From positions 62,001-126,000 of the forward strand of contig CAYNLK010000006.1 of assembly GCA_964398055.1 (NCBI GenBank): 64,000 nt of DNA. The letters are read 5' to 3'. Shown here one piece after another: positions 1 to 8,873 of this stretch. Within the stretch, counting starts at the first letter, position 1. The number at the start of each line of letters is the position of its first letter. Both the position numbers and the translations under genes were made by a program. Below the pieces are notes generated by a model. It ran no database searches, was not told the origin of the DNA, and saw only the letters and a program-made list of their open reading frames with translations. Source of the DNA: CAYNLK01 sp964398055. Its GTDB lineage: Bacteria; Chloroflexota; Anaerolineae; 4572-78; J111.

Positions 1-1
1 G

Positions 2-664
2 GCCGTCCCTCTGAACCTGGCTGTCAGCCTGGTGACGCTGGCGGCAGCCCTGGCGATCCGTGGCCGTACCCTCTCCTTTGACTCTCTTTCACCTTTTTGG
101 CCGGCTGTTTTGGCCCTCATCGCCGGGGCGGTGGTAGCCGCTTTTTTTGGCACAGCCTTGGTGGGGCGTTTTTCAGATAAATTGCTAGAGCAGATTATTC
201 TGGTGCTGTTGGTAGCAATTGGCACAGCGCTCATTATCGAAGGTTTTTTGCCCCAAGAGACGCCGGGCCTTCTGCCCACCGGCTTATCCTGGCGAATTGG
301 GGCAGGTATTCTCTTCGGGTTAGCCATTGGCCTGGTCAGCAGTTTGTTAGGGGTAGCGGGGGGTGAACTTATCATTCCTACGCTCGTTTTTGCCTTCGGC
401 GCAGACATCAAAACGGCCGGCACGGCCAGTCTGTTGATCAGCCTGCCGACGGTGCTGGTCGGCGTCATCCGTTACGCCCGCCAGGGAGCTTTTGCTGAGC
501 GGCGAACGCTTTCTGAAACGGTTGCGCCAATGGGCCTGGGATCGGTCATTGGGGCCGTGGCCGGGGGACTGCTGGTTGGCCTCATCCCGGCCGGGTTGCT
601 TAAAATTGTCCTCGGCGTAATCCTGAACATCTCCGCATTTCGCATCTTTTATAAAACGAGGTAA
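2..664 (+). CDS. TauE/SafE-family membrane permease, 5' partial
   Basis: This is the C-terminal part of a TauE/SafE (sulfite/organosulfonate exporter-like) permease. The reading frame is open to the left edge of the window, so the GTG at 32 is probably internal and the true start lies outside. About 220 residues are visible, with several hydrophobic segments and the glycine-rich run GLVSSLLGVAGGELIIPTL typical of the second repeat of the family. It acts in the cytoplasmic membrane, and the substrate cannot be told from sequence. It ends 2 bases before the YqeB-like gene, so the two are probably cotranscribed. TauE-like permeases near molybdenum-hydroxylase maturation genes are familiar, but a functional link here is inference. 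Confidence 0.8.
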   Translation, partial: AVPLNLAVSLVTLAAALAIRGRTLSFDSLSPFWPAVLALIAGAVVAAFFGTALVGRFSDKLLEQIILVLLVAIGTALIIEGFLPQETPGLLPTGLSWRIGAGILFGLAIGLVSSLLGVAGGELIIPTLVFAFGADIKTAGTASLLISLPTVLVGVIRYARQGAFAERRTLSETVAPMGLGSVIGAVAGGLLVGLIPAGLLKIVLGVILNISAFRIFYKTR

Positions 665-666
665 GC

Positions 667-1575
667 ATGGCGTGTCGGGTTCTGGTGCGGGGCAGCGGTG
701 ATATTGGCTCGGCGGTGGCGCATGTTCTTTTCCAGGCCGGTTACGCCGCGGCCATCCACGACATCCCTCAACCCACAGCCACTCGGCGTAAAATGGCCTT
801 CGCCGACGCTATTTTTGATCGCTGTGCTCATCTGGAGGCCGTCGAGGCCCGACGGGTGGATGACCTGAAACAGTTGCCCCCGCTGCTGGCGGCGCATCAA
901 ATTATTCCGGTGTTGGTGATTGACCTGGCAATACTTTTGGAAGTTCTTCGGCCTGATGTGTTGGTTGATGCGCGCATGCGGAAACATCAGCAGCCCGAAG
1001 TCCAACGCGGGCTGGCCCAATTGACCATTGGGTTGGGGCCTAATTTTGTGGCCGGTGAAACCACCGATCTGGCGGTAGAAACCCGGTGGGGGGACTCGCT
1101 TGGTCAGGTGTTGGCGGCAGGCGCCACCCAACCTCTTCAGGGAGAACCTCGCCCTCTCGGCGGGCACAGCCGCGACCGTTACGTGTATGCGCTGGTTGCT
1201 GGGATGTTTCACACGGCCTTCGAGGTTGGCGATTTGGTTGAACAGGGACAGAAAGTGGCCTGCATTGGTTCAACCCCGCTCTACGCGCCCCTGACCGGTA
1301 TTCTGCGTGGTTTGACCAAAAATGGCGTGCCGGTGAGTGTTGGCACAAAAGTCATCGAGGTAGACCCACGTGGATTGGCGGCCCAAATTGTGGGCATTAG
1401 CGAACGGCCGGGCCACATTACTCAGAGCGTTCTGCAGGCGGTACAGTTCTGGGAAAATAGTCTGAGAAAACAAAATCCGGCAACTATGCCTTATTATGGC
1501 CCGGATTTGGCAATCCAGGCCGAGCGAAAAGTGTTCAGAATGTTGTTGACCTCTACAGTTCATTTTGAAAAGTGA
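667..1575 (+). CDS. yqeB: YqeB/EF2563-family molybdenum hydroxylase accessory protein
   Basis: This 302-residue protein resembles the EF2563/YqeB family, which travels with selenium-dependent molybdenum hydroxylases and is thought to help mature their cofactor. The N-terminus has a Rossmann-type glycine pattern (RGSGDIGS, residues 8-15). The middle contains VDARMRK and GPNFVAGE stretches typical of the family, and the C-terminal third looks like a lipoyl/biotinyl-type barrel (PLTGILRGL). It follows the permease by 2 bases. Its 3' end overlaps the convergent MutS-like gene by 16 bases. No hydroxylase or XdhC gene is visible in the window, so any partners must lie to the left. Confidence 0.8.
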   Translation: MACRVLVRGSGDIGSAVAHVLFQAGYAAAIHDIPQPTATRRKMAFADAIFDRCAHLEAVEARRVDDLKQLPPLLAAHQIIPVLVIDLAILLEVLRPDVLVDARMRKHQQPEVQRGLAQLTIGLGPNFVAGETTDLAVETRWGDSLGQVLAAGATQPLQGEPRPLGGHSRDRYVYALVAGMFHTAFEVGDLVEQGQKVACIGSTPLYAPLTGILRGLTKNGVPVSVGTKVIEVDPRGLAAQIVGISERPGHITQSVLQAVQFWENSLRKQNPATMPYYGPDLAIQAERKVFRMLLTSTVHFEK

Positions 1576-3095
1576 TGGTCTGTTTCGAAAATCCTCTGAT
1601 ACAAATCTTCACCAAAGCTGGTTTGCAAGGGTTCTCCTTTGATTAATTTAAAGGTTCGTCTGCCGTCGGTTTGCCTTTCGGCCCGCAGGAAAATAGCGTT
1701 TTCCATTCTTTTGTCATAAAAACCGTGCGCAAACTCATATAAATGGGTCACAAAGAAAACTTTGATGCGCTTCTCCATTAGTGCGCTGATGATCTGCCCG
1801 GCAATCTCCGAGCCTTCTCTTTCATTGGTCGCGGCAAATGATTCGTTAAACAACACCAGGGAATTCGAGGTTATATTGTCGGTGATATCGCTCATCCGGC
1901 TGAGTTCTTCATCAAATTTCCCACTTTTCATAGCAACGTCTTCTTCCCGTCTGTAGTGAGTAAAAAGGTTGTCGCAGACATTGGCGCAGAACGACTCAGC
2001 CGGCGCAAACATGCCGCATTGCATCATCAACTGGGCCACCCCGATGCTGCGCAAAAAAGTCGATTTGCCGCCCTGGTTGGCGCCGGTGATCATCACCAGG
2101 TTTTTATGGTCAGCCTCCACATCGTTGCCCACCACTCTTTGCTTCATAGTTAAGGCCAGGCAGGCATCGTATAATCCGCTAAACGAATGGCAGCGTTCGT
2201 CGGCAGCCGCAGGTAGGGGAAAAGAGAGGGGCGCCCCCATTTGTGTAAGCTGCCCATGTAAATTCAAACAACCCACGTAAAAGGCCAGTTCGGTCCGCAA
2301 CATAGTAAAAAAACTGAGAATATGATCGTTGGACTGAGCGAGCGCATTGGCCACCAGGTTAAGCCCCCTGTCTTTTAATTCCGACAAGGCCCGGGCGCCG
2401 TTTTGATCCCGGTCGGCGATATAAAAGGTGTAAGCGGACGGTTTTTTGGCCTTAAGCCACTCCAGCCAACTCTCTAAAAGCCACTGCAACCAATTCTGTT
2501 TTTTGTCTAGTTTACGCAGGGTGTAATGAGTACCTTTATTGCCTTTGCCCAAGGCCGCGCTGATCAAGACGCCGTGGCGGAAATGCAGGACCCTGAGATG
2601 GTCTTGGATGCTGGCGAAATATTCATCGTCAAGTTCCTGATTGAGCATAGTGAAAAACGTGGTAAAACCCTCTGAATCAAAGTTGTCGGCATATTCAGCG
2701 GCGATCCTCTTCAGTTTTTTAAGCATACCCACAAACATCTGCAACGCTTCTATCGATCTATGCAGGATCCTGCTGGGATAATCACTTAAAAAGCCCCAAT
2801 AAATCTTTTTCTCTCGTTCAATTGTTGTTACGGCGATATCGTACATCTCTTTGACAATGGTTGAGTTTTTCAGGCAATCCTTAAGGATATCTTGACGATA
2901 CCGGATGGTATCAAGATCATTGCTCAAACCCGACAAAACAACTTTCCTGGCCACTTCAAATAGAAAGTCATCGCCAAGCGCCATAGCGTTGAACAGGGTA
3001 TTTAGTTCCAGGTCCTGGGTTAGGGCCTGTTCATTCCACGGTAATTTCCGCTGCAGGTCAAAATCCTGATCTCGGTACAGAAGAAAAGCCTTCAT
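1560..3095 (-). CDS. MutS-related ATPase (MutS domain V-like), second of tandem pair
   Basis: This 511-residue protein has the core and ATPase parts of MutS without the mismatch-recognition or connector domains. The P-loop GANQGGKST lies near residues 338-346 and a Walker B-like LVLFNESFA near 413-421. The acidic pair is therefore N-E rather than the usual D-E of MutS. The start is taken as the ATG at 3095 because it forms an ATGA overlap with the stop of the upstream gene and has an AAAGGAG site 11 bases before it. A longer frame up to 3119 exists but lacks such a site. The encoded protein is exactly as long as its upstream neighbour. The gene is less GC-rich than most of the window. A role in DNA repair is not established for this branch. 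Confidence 0.85.
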   Translation of the reverse strand: MKAFLLYRDQDFDLQRKLPWNEQALTQDLELNTLFNAMALGDDFLFEVARKVVLSGLSNDLDTIRYRQDILKDCLKNSTIVKEMYDIAVTTIEREKKIYWGFLSDYPSRILHRSIEALQMFVGMLKKLKRIAAEYADNFDSEGFTTFFTMLNQELDDEYFASIQDHLRVLHFRHGVLISAALGKGNKGTHYTLRKLDKKQNWLQWLLESWLEWLKAKKPSAYTFYIADRDQNGARALSELKDRGLNLVANALAQSNDHILSFFTMLRTELAFYVGCLNLHGQLTQMGAPLSFPLPAAADERCHSFSGLYDACLALTMKQRVVGNDVEADHKNLVMITGANQGGKSTFLRSIGVAQLMMQCGMFAPAESFCANVCDNLFTHYRREEDVAMKSGKFDEELSRMSDITDNITSNSLVLFNESFAATNEREGSEIAGQIISALMEKRIKVFFVTHLYEFAHGFYDKRMENAIFLRAERQTDGRRTFKLIKGEPLQTSFGEDLYQRIFETDHHFSK

Positions 3096-4627
3096 AATTT
3101 TAGGCGCTCCTTTAAGCAATCGTAGGTAAGCCGGTGCTTTTTGGCAATGGCGATGGCGTAGGCCAGGCCGTCGGCGGGCCTTCTGACAATTTTGTAGGTT
3201 CGCAAGGCCGGGTTTTCGGGCACGACTGTACTGACCATACTGACCGTTTTCTCGCTGGCAGAAGCCAATTCATCGATGAACGTGACGTAAACGCCCAGCA
3301 AGTCCAGTTGGATTAATTTTTGCATAATCTTTTTGCCCAAAAAAAGGGCGTCTTGGGAGGTGGTGGAAGTGAAAATTTCATTCAAGATGACAATACTGTT
3401 TGCGGTGGCCTGGTTGAGAATATGGTAAATTCTGACCAGGTCATCCTGTAGTTTGCCCCGGAGATTTTGGATATTTTCTTCCTTTTCAAAATGGGTAAAG
3501 AGCCGGTCGAACAGAAAGAGCTGCGCCTCCCGGCCGGGCACGGGACAGCCCAGGCTGGCCAGATAATGCAACTGTCCGAAGGCGCGGGCAAAGGTAGTTT
3601 TACCCCCCTGGTTTGGACCGGATATCACAAAGATGCGTTCCTGGCCGGTCAGGTAAAAATCATTGCAGACAACGGGCGACTTTCCGGTCAGTAGTTTATT
3701 GGCCAGGGCTAAATCAAAGCCTTCATAATTGTAAATTTCCTTGACTTGATTGGAAATTTGCGGATAACAAAAGTTTAATCCGGCCCGTTTCAATCTGGCC
3801 ACAAACTCCAGATAGGCCACGTAAAATTGTATTTCCCGGTCAAAAACAGCTATCGTTTCATCCAGATAATCGCCATTTTTGGCGCAAAAATTATCGAGGG
3901 CCAGAAATGTTTCAGGATACAATTGGGCGACCAAATCCAGTATTTTGGCTTCAATATGGTTCATATCCCGCCCGTCGGAAAATTTTACCCGGTAATCTTT
4001 CACGTCGCCCTGCTTGAATTTGGCGAATGTTTCTTCCACAGCCGCGCTGTAATCAATTTCAGCCTCATATTGGCGAACCGTGATGCGATTACCCTTGATG
4101 AGCAGGCAATATTTTACAGCGGACAAATCGGCTTTAAGTTTTTTGGTTTCCGCCAGCAGCAACGTAAAACGGTCGGAGTTGGCATAGGTGGTCAAATATT
4201 CGCGAAAGGCCAAAAAGCCGCCCGACCGAAGCTCTGCCAGCGATAAATCGTGGAGCAGGCCATTCACGGCCTCGCCATAGATTTCCACCGCGTCCAAGAA
4301 CCAGCTCTCCTTCTGGTAGCGGTAGTAAAGCTTGTCGGCCTGGGCCAGATGTTCGCGCATCGCCCGCATTTTTTGGGCAAATGATTTTATCTGCTCAAAC
4401 AGACTTTCCTTTTCAAGGTCCTGCATGATTTCATGCCGATACTGGATGGCCTGGCTATCGTTCAAGGCAATGTAAAAAAACGGTTTTAAATTATATTCAT
4501 GCTTACCGGCCGTGATAGAGTCGATTACTTGATCAAGATTTAAATCAATAAGAAAATCAGGCGGGGCAACAGTTTCTTTTTTTAGGCTGTCTTCAGTTTT
4601 TTTGAATAGGATGCTGTGGAAAGTCAT
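3092..4627 (-). CDS. MutS-related ATPase, first of tandem pair
   Basis: This is a second 511-residue MutS-like ATPase, with P-loop GPNQGGKTT near residues 337-345 and Walker B-like SIVILNEIF. The N-terminal half is helical, as in the lever and core domains of MutS, and there is no mismatch-binding domain. The ATG at 4627 is preferred over the upstream one at 4666 because GGAAGGAG sits about 10 bases before it. The downstream gene starts inside its stop codon, so the two products are probably made together. A heterodimer of two similar ATPases would fit MutS structural rules, but that is inference. The two proteins are diverged, so the duplication is old. Confidence 0.85.
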   Translation of the reverse strand: MTFHSILFKKTEDSLKKETVAPPDFLIDLNLDQVIDSITAGKHEYNLKPFFYIALNDSQAIQYRHEIMQDLEKESLFEQIKSFAQKMRAMREHLAQADKLYYRYQKESWFLDAVEIYGEAVNGLLHDLSLAELRSGGFLAFREYLTTYANSDRFTLLLAETKKLKADLSAVKYCLLIKGNRITVRQYEAEIDYSAAVEETFAKFKQGDVKDYRVKFSDGRDMNHIEAKILDLVAQLYPETFLALDNFCAKNGDYLDETIAVFDREIQFYVAYLEFVARLKRAGLNFCYPQISNQVKEIYNYEGFDLALANKLLTGKSPVVCNDFYLTGQERIFVISGPNQGGKTTFARAFGQLHYLASLGCPVPGREAQLFLFDRLFTHFEKEENIQNLRGKLQDDLVRIYHILNQATANSIVILNEIFTSTTSQDALFLGKKIMQKLIQLDLLGVYVTFIDELASASEKTVSMVSTVVPENPALRTYKIVRRPADGLAYAIAIAKKHRLTYDCLKERLKL

Positions 4628-4726
4628 TAGACAAACGTCTCCTTCCGCTGAATCCACCCAGGCCAAGCCGGAGATATTGGGCCAGCTATCTTCCTGAAAA
4701 ATGATCTTGGTTTTGAAATAAGGGTG

Positions 4727-6232
4727 TCAGCTCTCATTTGACTCGGCTTTACTACTATTCTGAGGCGCAAACATCGTTTGCAGTTCAGCCCAGGCCAGCC
4801 GCGTTTGTTCTACCTGGGCCGGGGCCGGCTCGTCGGCCCCATAACGAGCCTGGAGGTAATGGGCGGTGATGGTGTTTAGGGCTGCCTGGCTATCCGGCCA
4901 ACTCTCGGCCAGGGCGCGCTCATACTCAAGCGGGGTCTGGCTGGATTGCCGGGATTGGCCCTGCGCTCTGGCCGCCGCCAGCAGGGCCTGGTAGATGGCC
5001 CGCACGGCCCGCCGCGAGTCAGGCTCACCGCCCAGGGCCAGGAACAGATTCAACTGGGCATAAGTTGCCCCGGATTTGAACCTTCGCAGCCAGCACCGCC
5101 ACAAATTTGCCAGTTGCTCCCGGAGCAATGCCCGCGACAGGATCAGATCGCGGGTTTCCTCGATCTCCTCATCCGACCCTAACCAGAAGCGCCGCAGGGC
5201 CAGGGCAAAGAGCAGACCCAGCCCCAGAAACAAAAGCGCCAGGCCCAGCCAGGGCAGGCTCTCGGTGAGCAGCGGCGGGAGGGTGACCGGGTTTCTGTTG
5301 GCCGGCTCGGTCGGCCAGGCCGGGTTGAACGGCTGGATTGGCTCACGGTCTACCTCAGAGCTGCGCAGCGCCCGAATCAGGTAGATCAACGGCTCCAGGA
5401 TCAGGAAGACGAGATAGCTAAAGACCAACAGCAGATACAACAGCGCCTGTCCCAGAATATCCAGCACTACGGAAGTCCAGTGCAACGAGCGGGCGACCAG
5501 CTCCGGCGTTACCAGCACGCTCAACGCCACGCCAATCCCTAACAGGGCAATAATAACCGACGCCACGCTGATCAACCAGTAACGATTGGGATTGAGTTCG
5601 GTTTTAACCTCCCGTCCCCGCCACTCCCGGCTGGTTTTAAGGCTAGAGAGGGCCAGCGCGGCCAACCCGGCCGCAAAGAACGGCAAGATCAACCCGCTGG
5701 CCGGCGAGCCGCCCGGCGCAGCCGTGCCCACAGCTACCGCCAGGGCCAATATCACAAAGCCGATAGCGAAAGCCGTCCACACTTCTTCGTGATGGCGCGG
5801 TTTAAGGCCATCCAGGAGGCCCTGCCACCACAGGTAGGCCGCGGCCAGCAGGGTGATGAAGGGAGCCGGGACACCCTGACTCCAATCGACCAGGCTCAGC
5901 CCCAGGGCAGCCAGCCAGCGCCAGTCCACCAGTGTATAATCGACCTGATAGAACTGCCACCAGAGCGCCAACACAATCGCCGCCAGGCCGGTTCCGGCCA
6001 CGATCAGGCGCGCCCAACTCAGCCGGTGTGGTTTTCGCAGGGCTTGGTGGGCCATCATCGCGCCGCCTAGCATCAACCCTATCATCACCGGCAGCGATAG
6101 CAGCGGCCCCGCCTGCGCCGACGTTAACCCGCGCCGGCTCAACTCCAGCCACGGCCACAACCAGCAGCCGCGCAGCAGCGCCAGGAGCAGCAGCACCACC
6201 CGATCAAGCCAGCGCCAGCGATCCCAATTCAT
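4727..6232 (-). CDS. DUF4129 domain membrane protein
   Basis: This roughly 501-residue multi-pass membrane protein ends in a DUF4129 domain. The N-terminal two thirds contain about nine hydrophobic segments. A cytoplasmic C-terminal part has the family's helical pattern around TPLEYERAL and ITAHYLQARYG. The ATG at 6232 is chosen because GCGAGG lies just upstream; it overlaps the end of the DUF58 gene by 29 bases. The order moxR, DUF58, DUF4129 is widely conserved and often includes a transglutaminase domain in the last protein, which is not seen here. A role in envelope protein assembly or activation is inferred from that context only. Confidence 0.8.
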   Translation of the reverse strand: MNWDRWRWLDRVVLLLLALLRGCWLWPWLELSRRGLTSAQAGPLLSLPVMIGLMLGGAMMAHQALRKPHRLSWARLIVAGTGLAAIVLALWWQFYQVDYTLVDWRWLAALGLSLVDWSQGVPAPFITLLAAAYLWWQGLLDGLKPRHHEEVWTAFAIGFVILALAVAVGTAAPGGSPASGLILPFFAAGLAALALSSLKTSREWRGREVKTELNPNRYWLISVASVIIALLGIGVALSVLVTPELVARSLHWTSVVLDILGQALLYLLLVFSYLVFLILEPLIYLIRALRSSEVDREPIQPFNPAWPTEPANRNPVTLPPLLTESLPWLGLALLFLGLGLLFALALRRFWLGSDEEIEETRDLILSRALLREQLANLWRCWLRRFKSGATYAQLNLFLALGGEPDSRRAVRAIYQALLAAARAQGQSRQSSQTPLEYERALAESWPDSQAALNTITAHYLQARYGADEPAPAQVEQTRLAWAELQTMFAPQNSSKAESNES

Positions 6233-7421
6233 TCCAAACCTCGCGTCCGCCAATGTGGTAATATTGCACGCCCGGCAGCGCTTCATCTAAACGGGCCTGG
6301 CCCAACGCCACAAGCGCCACGCCGTAGCCGCGCCGGGGCAGTTCGACCAGCGTCCGGCGCAGGCGGTCGGTTACGACAGCCGTAACGACCACAATGGTGG
6401 CCCCGTACGGCAGGCTGCTCGCTTCCATCTCGACAATCATCTCGATGGGCCAGCCGCCAAAACAGACTACCTTAGCCAGCGCTTCCAGCATCTGCAGCAG
6501 TTGGTCTGGGCGGCGGCTGGGCCGCAGGCTGATCCGCCGGCCGCCGGGCTGGACCACCGCGTTCACGTACAGCCCCACTTGATATTTTTCCTCCCAGGTG
6601 TGACGAGCAATGGAGGCAGCCGTGGTGATGGCCAGCTCCTGGAGCATGGGGTCCAATCCTTCATAGATATAGTTGAAGGTATTGATGTTGAGAAAGATGG
6701 CCAGGGGCCGGCTGGCCGAGGGTTCAAACAGCCTGGTTTGCAGAGCCTGCCGGCGGGCCGTAGCTTTCCAGTGGATGTGCCGGAAACTATCGCCGGGCAA
6801 ATATTCCCTGGCCCCCCTCAGTTGAATGGGGTCATCGATGATCCGGCGGGCCGTTCTAAAGTCGCCAAAAGGATGGTGGGCCGGCAATCCCAGCGCCGTC
6901 AGGGGCACCAGCCGGGGATAGACCAACAGGAGCTGCGTATCAGGCAGGACTGTCTGACGGGTGTTAAAGCCAAATAGATCGCCCGAAGCCAGTTCGACCG
7001 GCCCAAACTTCCAGGCGCCCCGCTGACTGCCGCGCAGCCGGTAGCGGCGGGTGACCCGTTCATACCAGCGCAGCGACAACAGGTTGACCAGCCGCCGCCG
7101 GCGAGGCCGGTAGCTATAGCCCAACTGCCCGGTCAGCAGCTCAACGTCGGCGGGGAATTCATCGTCGGCGCTGAGCCAGGCCAGCGGCAGCGGTTTGGCG
7201 TTGACGATCTCCACATAAAGGTCGGTTTCCTCGCCATAGAACAGCCGGGTAGTCCCAAACCGTCGCCGGTAGCTAACCCCGGCCAGGCAGGTGCGCGTCC
7301 ACAGCAGCGACGCGCCGCCAATCAGCGCCAGGAGCAGGCTCATCAAAAATAACAGGTTGTGCCGCCACAGCACACTAACCAGGGCCAGCAGGCCAATCAG
7401 CCACCACCAGGCTGCCCCCAT
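6204..7421 (-). CDS. DUF58 domain-containing protein
   Basis: This 405-residue protein has two N-terminal membrane segments (residues about 5-45), a beta-rich middle, and a C-terminal DUF58 region with the signature REYLPGDSFRHIHWKATAR. DUF58 proteins are relatives of von Willebrand A domain proteins and usually partner with MoxR ATPases. Its ATG overlaps the stop of moxR (TGATG), which suggests coupled translation. The downstream DUF4129 gene starts within its last codons. Confidence 0.9.
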   Translation of the reverse strand: MGAAWWWLIGLLALVSVLWRHNLLFLMSLLLALIGGASLLWTRTCLAGVSYRRRFGTTRLFYGEETDLYVEIVNAKPLPLAWLSADDEFPADVELLTGQLGYSYRPRRRRLVNLLSLRWYERVTRRYRLRGSQRGAWKFGPVELASGDLFGFNTRQTVLPDTQLLLVYPRLVPLTALGLPAHHPFGDFRTARRIIDDPIQLRGAREYLPGDSFRHIHWKATARRQALQTRLFEPSASRPLAIFLNINTFNYIYEGLDPMLQELAITTAASIARHTWEEKYQVGLYVNAVVQPGGRRISLRPSRRPDQLLQMLEALAKVVCFGGWPIEMIVEMEASSLPYGATIVVVTAVVTDRLRRTLVELPRRGYGVALVALGQARLDEALPGVQYYHIGGREVWNELGSLALA

Positions 7422-8395
7422 CAGGCCGTGCTCTCCACCGGCCAGATCTCTTCCACCGGCACCGGCACTCGCTCGACCAATTGGGCCAGCACTTGCCGGG
7501 CGGATAGACCGCGCAGCCGGGCGTCGGCGCTCAGGATCAACCGGTGAGCCAACACCGGTTCAACCAGCCGCTTCAGGTCATCCGGGATGACGTAGCTCCG
7601 CCCGCGGCTGGCGGCCAATGCCTGACCGGTTCGATACAGGGCCAGGCTGCCGCGGGGACTGGCCCCCAGGCTGATCTTAGGCTCAACCCGCGAGGCCCGC
7701 ACCAGATCGAGCAGGTAATCCTCCAGCGCCGGATGGACATATACCTGGCGACAGGCCCGCCCGGCCTCCTGAATCTCGGCGCGGCTGGCCACCGCGGCCA
7801 ACTCGGTCAGCGGATTGTCTTCAGCCGGACCAAAGCGATGCAGGATTTGGCGCTCTTCTTCCCGGTCAGGATACCCCAATTCCACACGCATCAAGAAACG
7901 GTCTACCTGGGCCTCCGGCAAGGGAAACGTGCCTTCCAGTTCAACCGGATTCTGGGTGGCCAGCACCAAAAATGGCCGCGGCAAGGCGTGCGTGACGCCG
8001 TCGACCGTGACCTGGCGTTCCTCCATGGCTTCCAACAGAGCCGACTGGGTGCGCGGCCCGGCCCGGTTGATCTCATCGGCCAGGATAATTTGGGCCAACA
8101 GCGGCCCGGGCCGGTATTCGAACTCGTTGCTCTTCTGGTTGAACACATTCACCCCGGTGATATCGGCCGGCAGCAGGTCGGGAGTGAACTGGATGCGCTG
8201 AAAGCTGCAGCCCAGCGAGCGAGCCAGAGCCTTGGCCAGGGTGGTCTTGCCGATGCCGGGCACATCTTCAAGCAGCACATGTCCTTCACAGAAGAGCGCC
8301 GCCAGCAGTAGTTCAACTACACTATCCTTGCCGATGATGACTTTGGCTACGTTGTCCTTAACCGTTTGGGCAATTCGCTGAACGAGGGTTGTCAT
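7421..8395 (-). CDS. MoxR-family AAA+ ATPase
   Basis: This 324-residue AAA+ protein has Walker A VPGIGKTT (residues 45-52), Walker B ILADEINRA, a sensor-1 segment LATQNPVE, and the C-terminal lid domain typical of MoxR. MoxR proteins act as chaperone-like ATPases that remodel or activate partner complexes. The DUF58 gene directly downstream is the expected partner. Only a 38-base gap separates it from the small helical gene upstream, so it may belong to the same long transcript as the dynamin block. Confidence 0.92.
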   Translation of the reverse strand: MTTLVQRIAQTVKDNVAKVIIGKDSVVELLLAALFCEGHVLLEDVPGIGKTTLAKALARSLGCSFQRIQFTPDLLPADITGVNVFNQKSNEFEYRPGPLLAQIILADEINRAGPRTQSALLEAMEERQVTVDGVTHALPRPFLVLATQNPVELEGTFPLPEAQVDRFLMRVELGYPDREEERQILHRFGPAEDNPLTELAAVASRAEIQEAGRACRQVYVHPALEDYLLDLVRASRVEPKISLGASPRGSLALYRTGQALAASRGRSYVIPDDLKRLVEPVLAHRLILSADARLRGLSARQVLAQLVERVPVPVEEIWPVESTA

Positions 8396-8433
8396 AATCT
8401 ATTTGTTAGCTCCTGGTTAACCTGATCACGGAA

Positions 8434-8871
8434 TTATCGCTTGACTAACTCATCTTTGGTAACGATAGCCGGCAGTGAAAACACCAGCCCGGCGAGGCGA
8501 TCAAGGTGCGGGTCGAGCACCGCGGCCAGCCGCGGATCGACCGGGCCACACCGGTTCAATTTGTCGGCATACCTGTCGCCCAAATAACACCAATCCAGAT
8601 GCATCATCGCCCCAATCGCCGCGGCTAAATCTTCGTCCTCGCCTGGCAACTCCAACCGGCGAGCCAGTTCGGCGATCTCAGCCAGGGCGGCCGCAACTTG
8701 CTGCCGGGCCGTGGCTCGCCGTTCCGGTGAGAGGCGCAACTGCTGGCGATAGAGAATGCCCGTCTCCTCGTTCCCTTGCAGCCAGCCATCTATCTGACGT
8801 AGATGCTTCTCCAGCAGACGCATCATACTTGTCAGGGAGCGACGTTGGGGTTCGTTGAGCAAATCGTTCAC
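8434..8871 (-). CDS. Small all-helical protein, paralogue of the 11.5-kb gene
   Basis: No family was recognised for this 145-residue protein. It is predicted to be almost entirely helical and has no membrane segment or signal. It starts with GTG, 2 bases after the stop of the preceding gene. It aligns by eye with the product at 11529-11945: both begin with a leucine-rich helix ending in GW/LLN/QG, then a GI(L/M)Y motif, then helices around EIAELARRLEL or QISALARAFGL, and then a (G)PVDPRLAAVLDPHLDRL or FVDPALMDTLEPSLARL segment. The same operon therefore carries two diverged copies. A structural or adaptor role in the GTPase block is inference. Confidence 0.65.
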   Translation of the reverse strand: MNDLLNEPQRRSLTSMMRLLEKHLRQIDGWLQGNEETGILYRQQLRLSPERRATARQQVAAALAEIAELARRLELPGEDEDLAAAIGAMMHLDWCYLGDRYADKLNRCGPVDPRLAAVLDPHLDRLAGLVFSLPAIVTKDELVKR

Positions 8872-8873
8872 GT

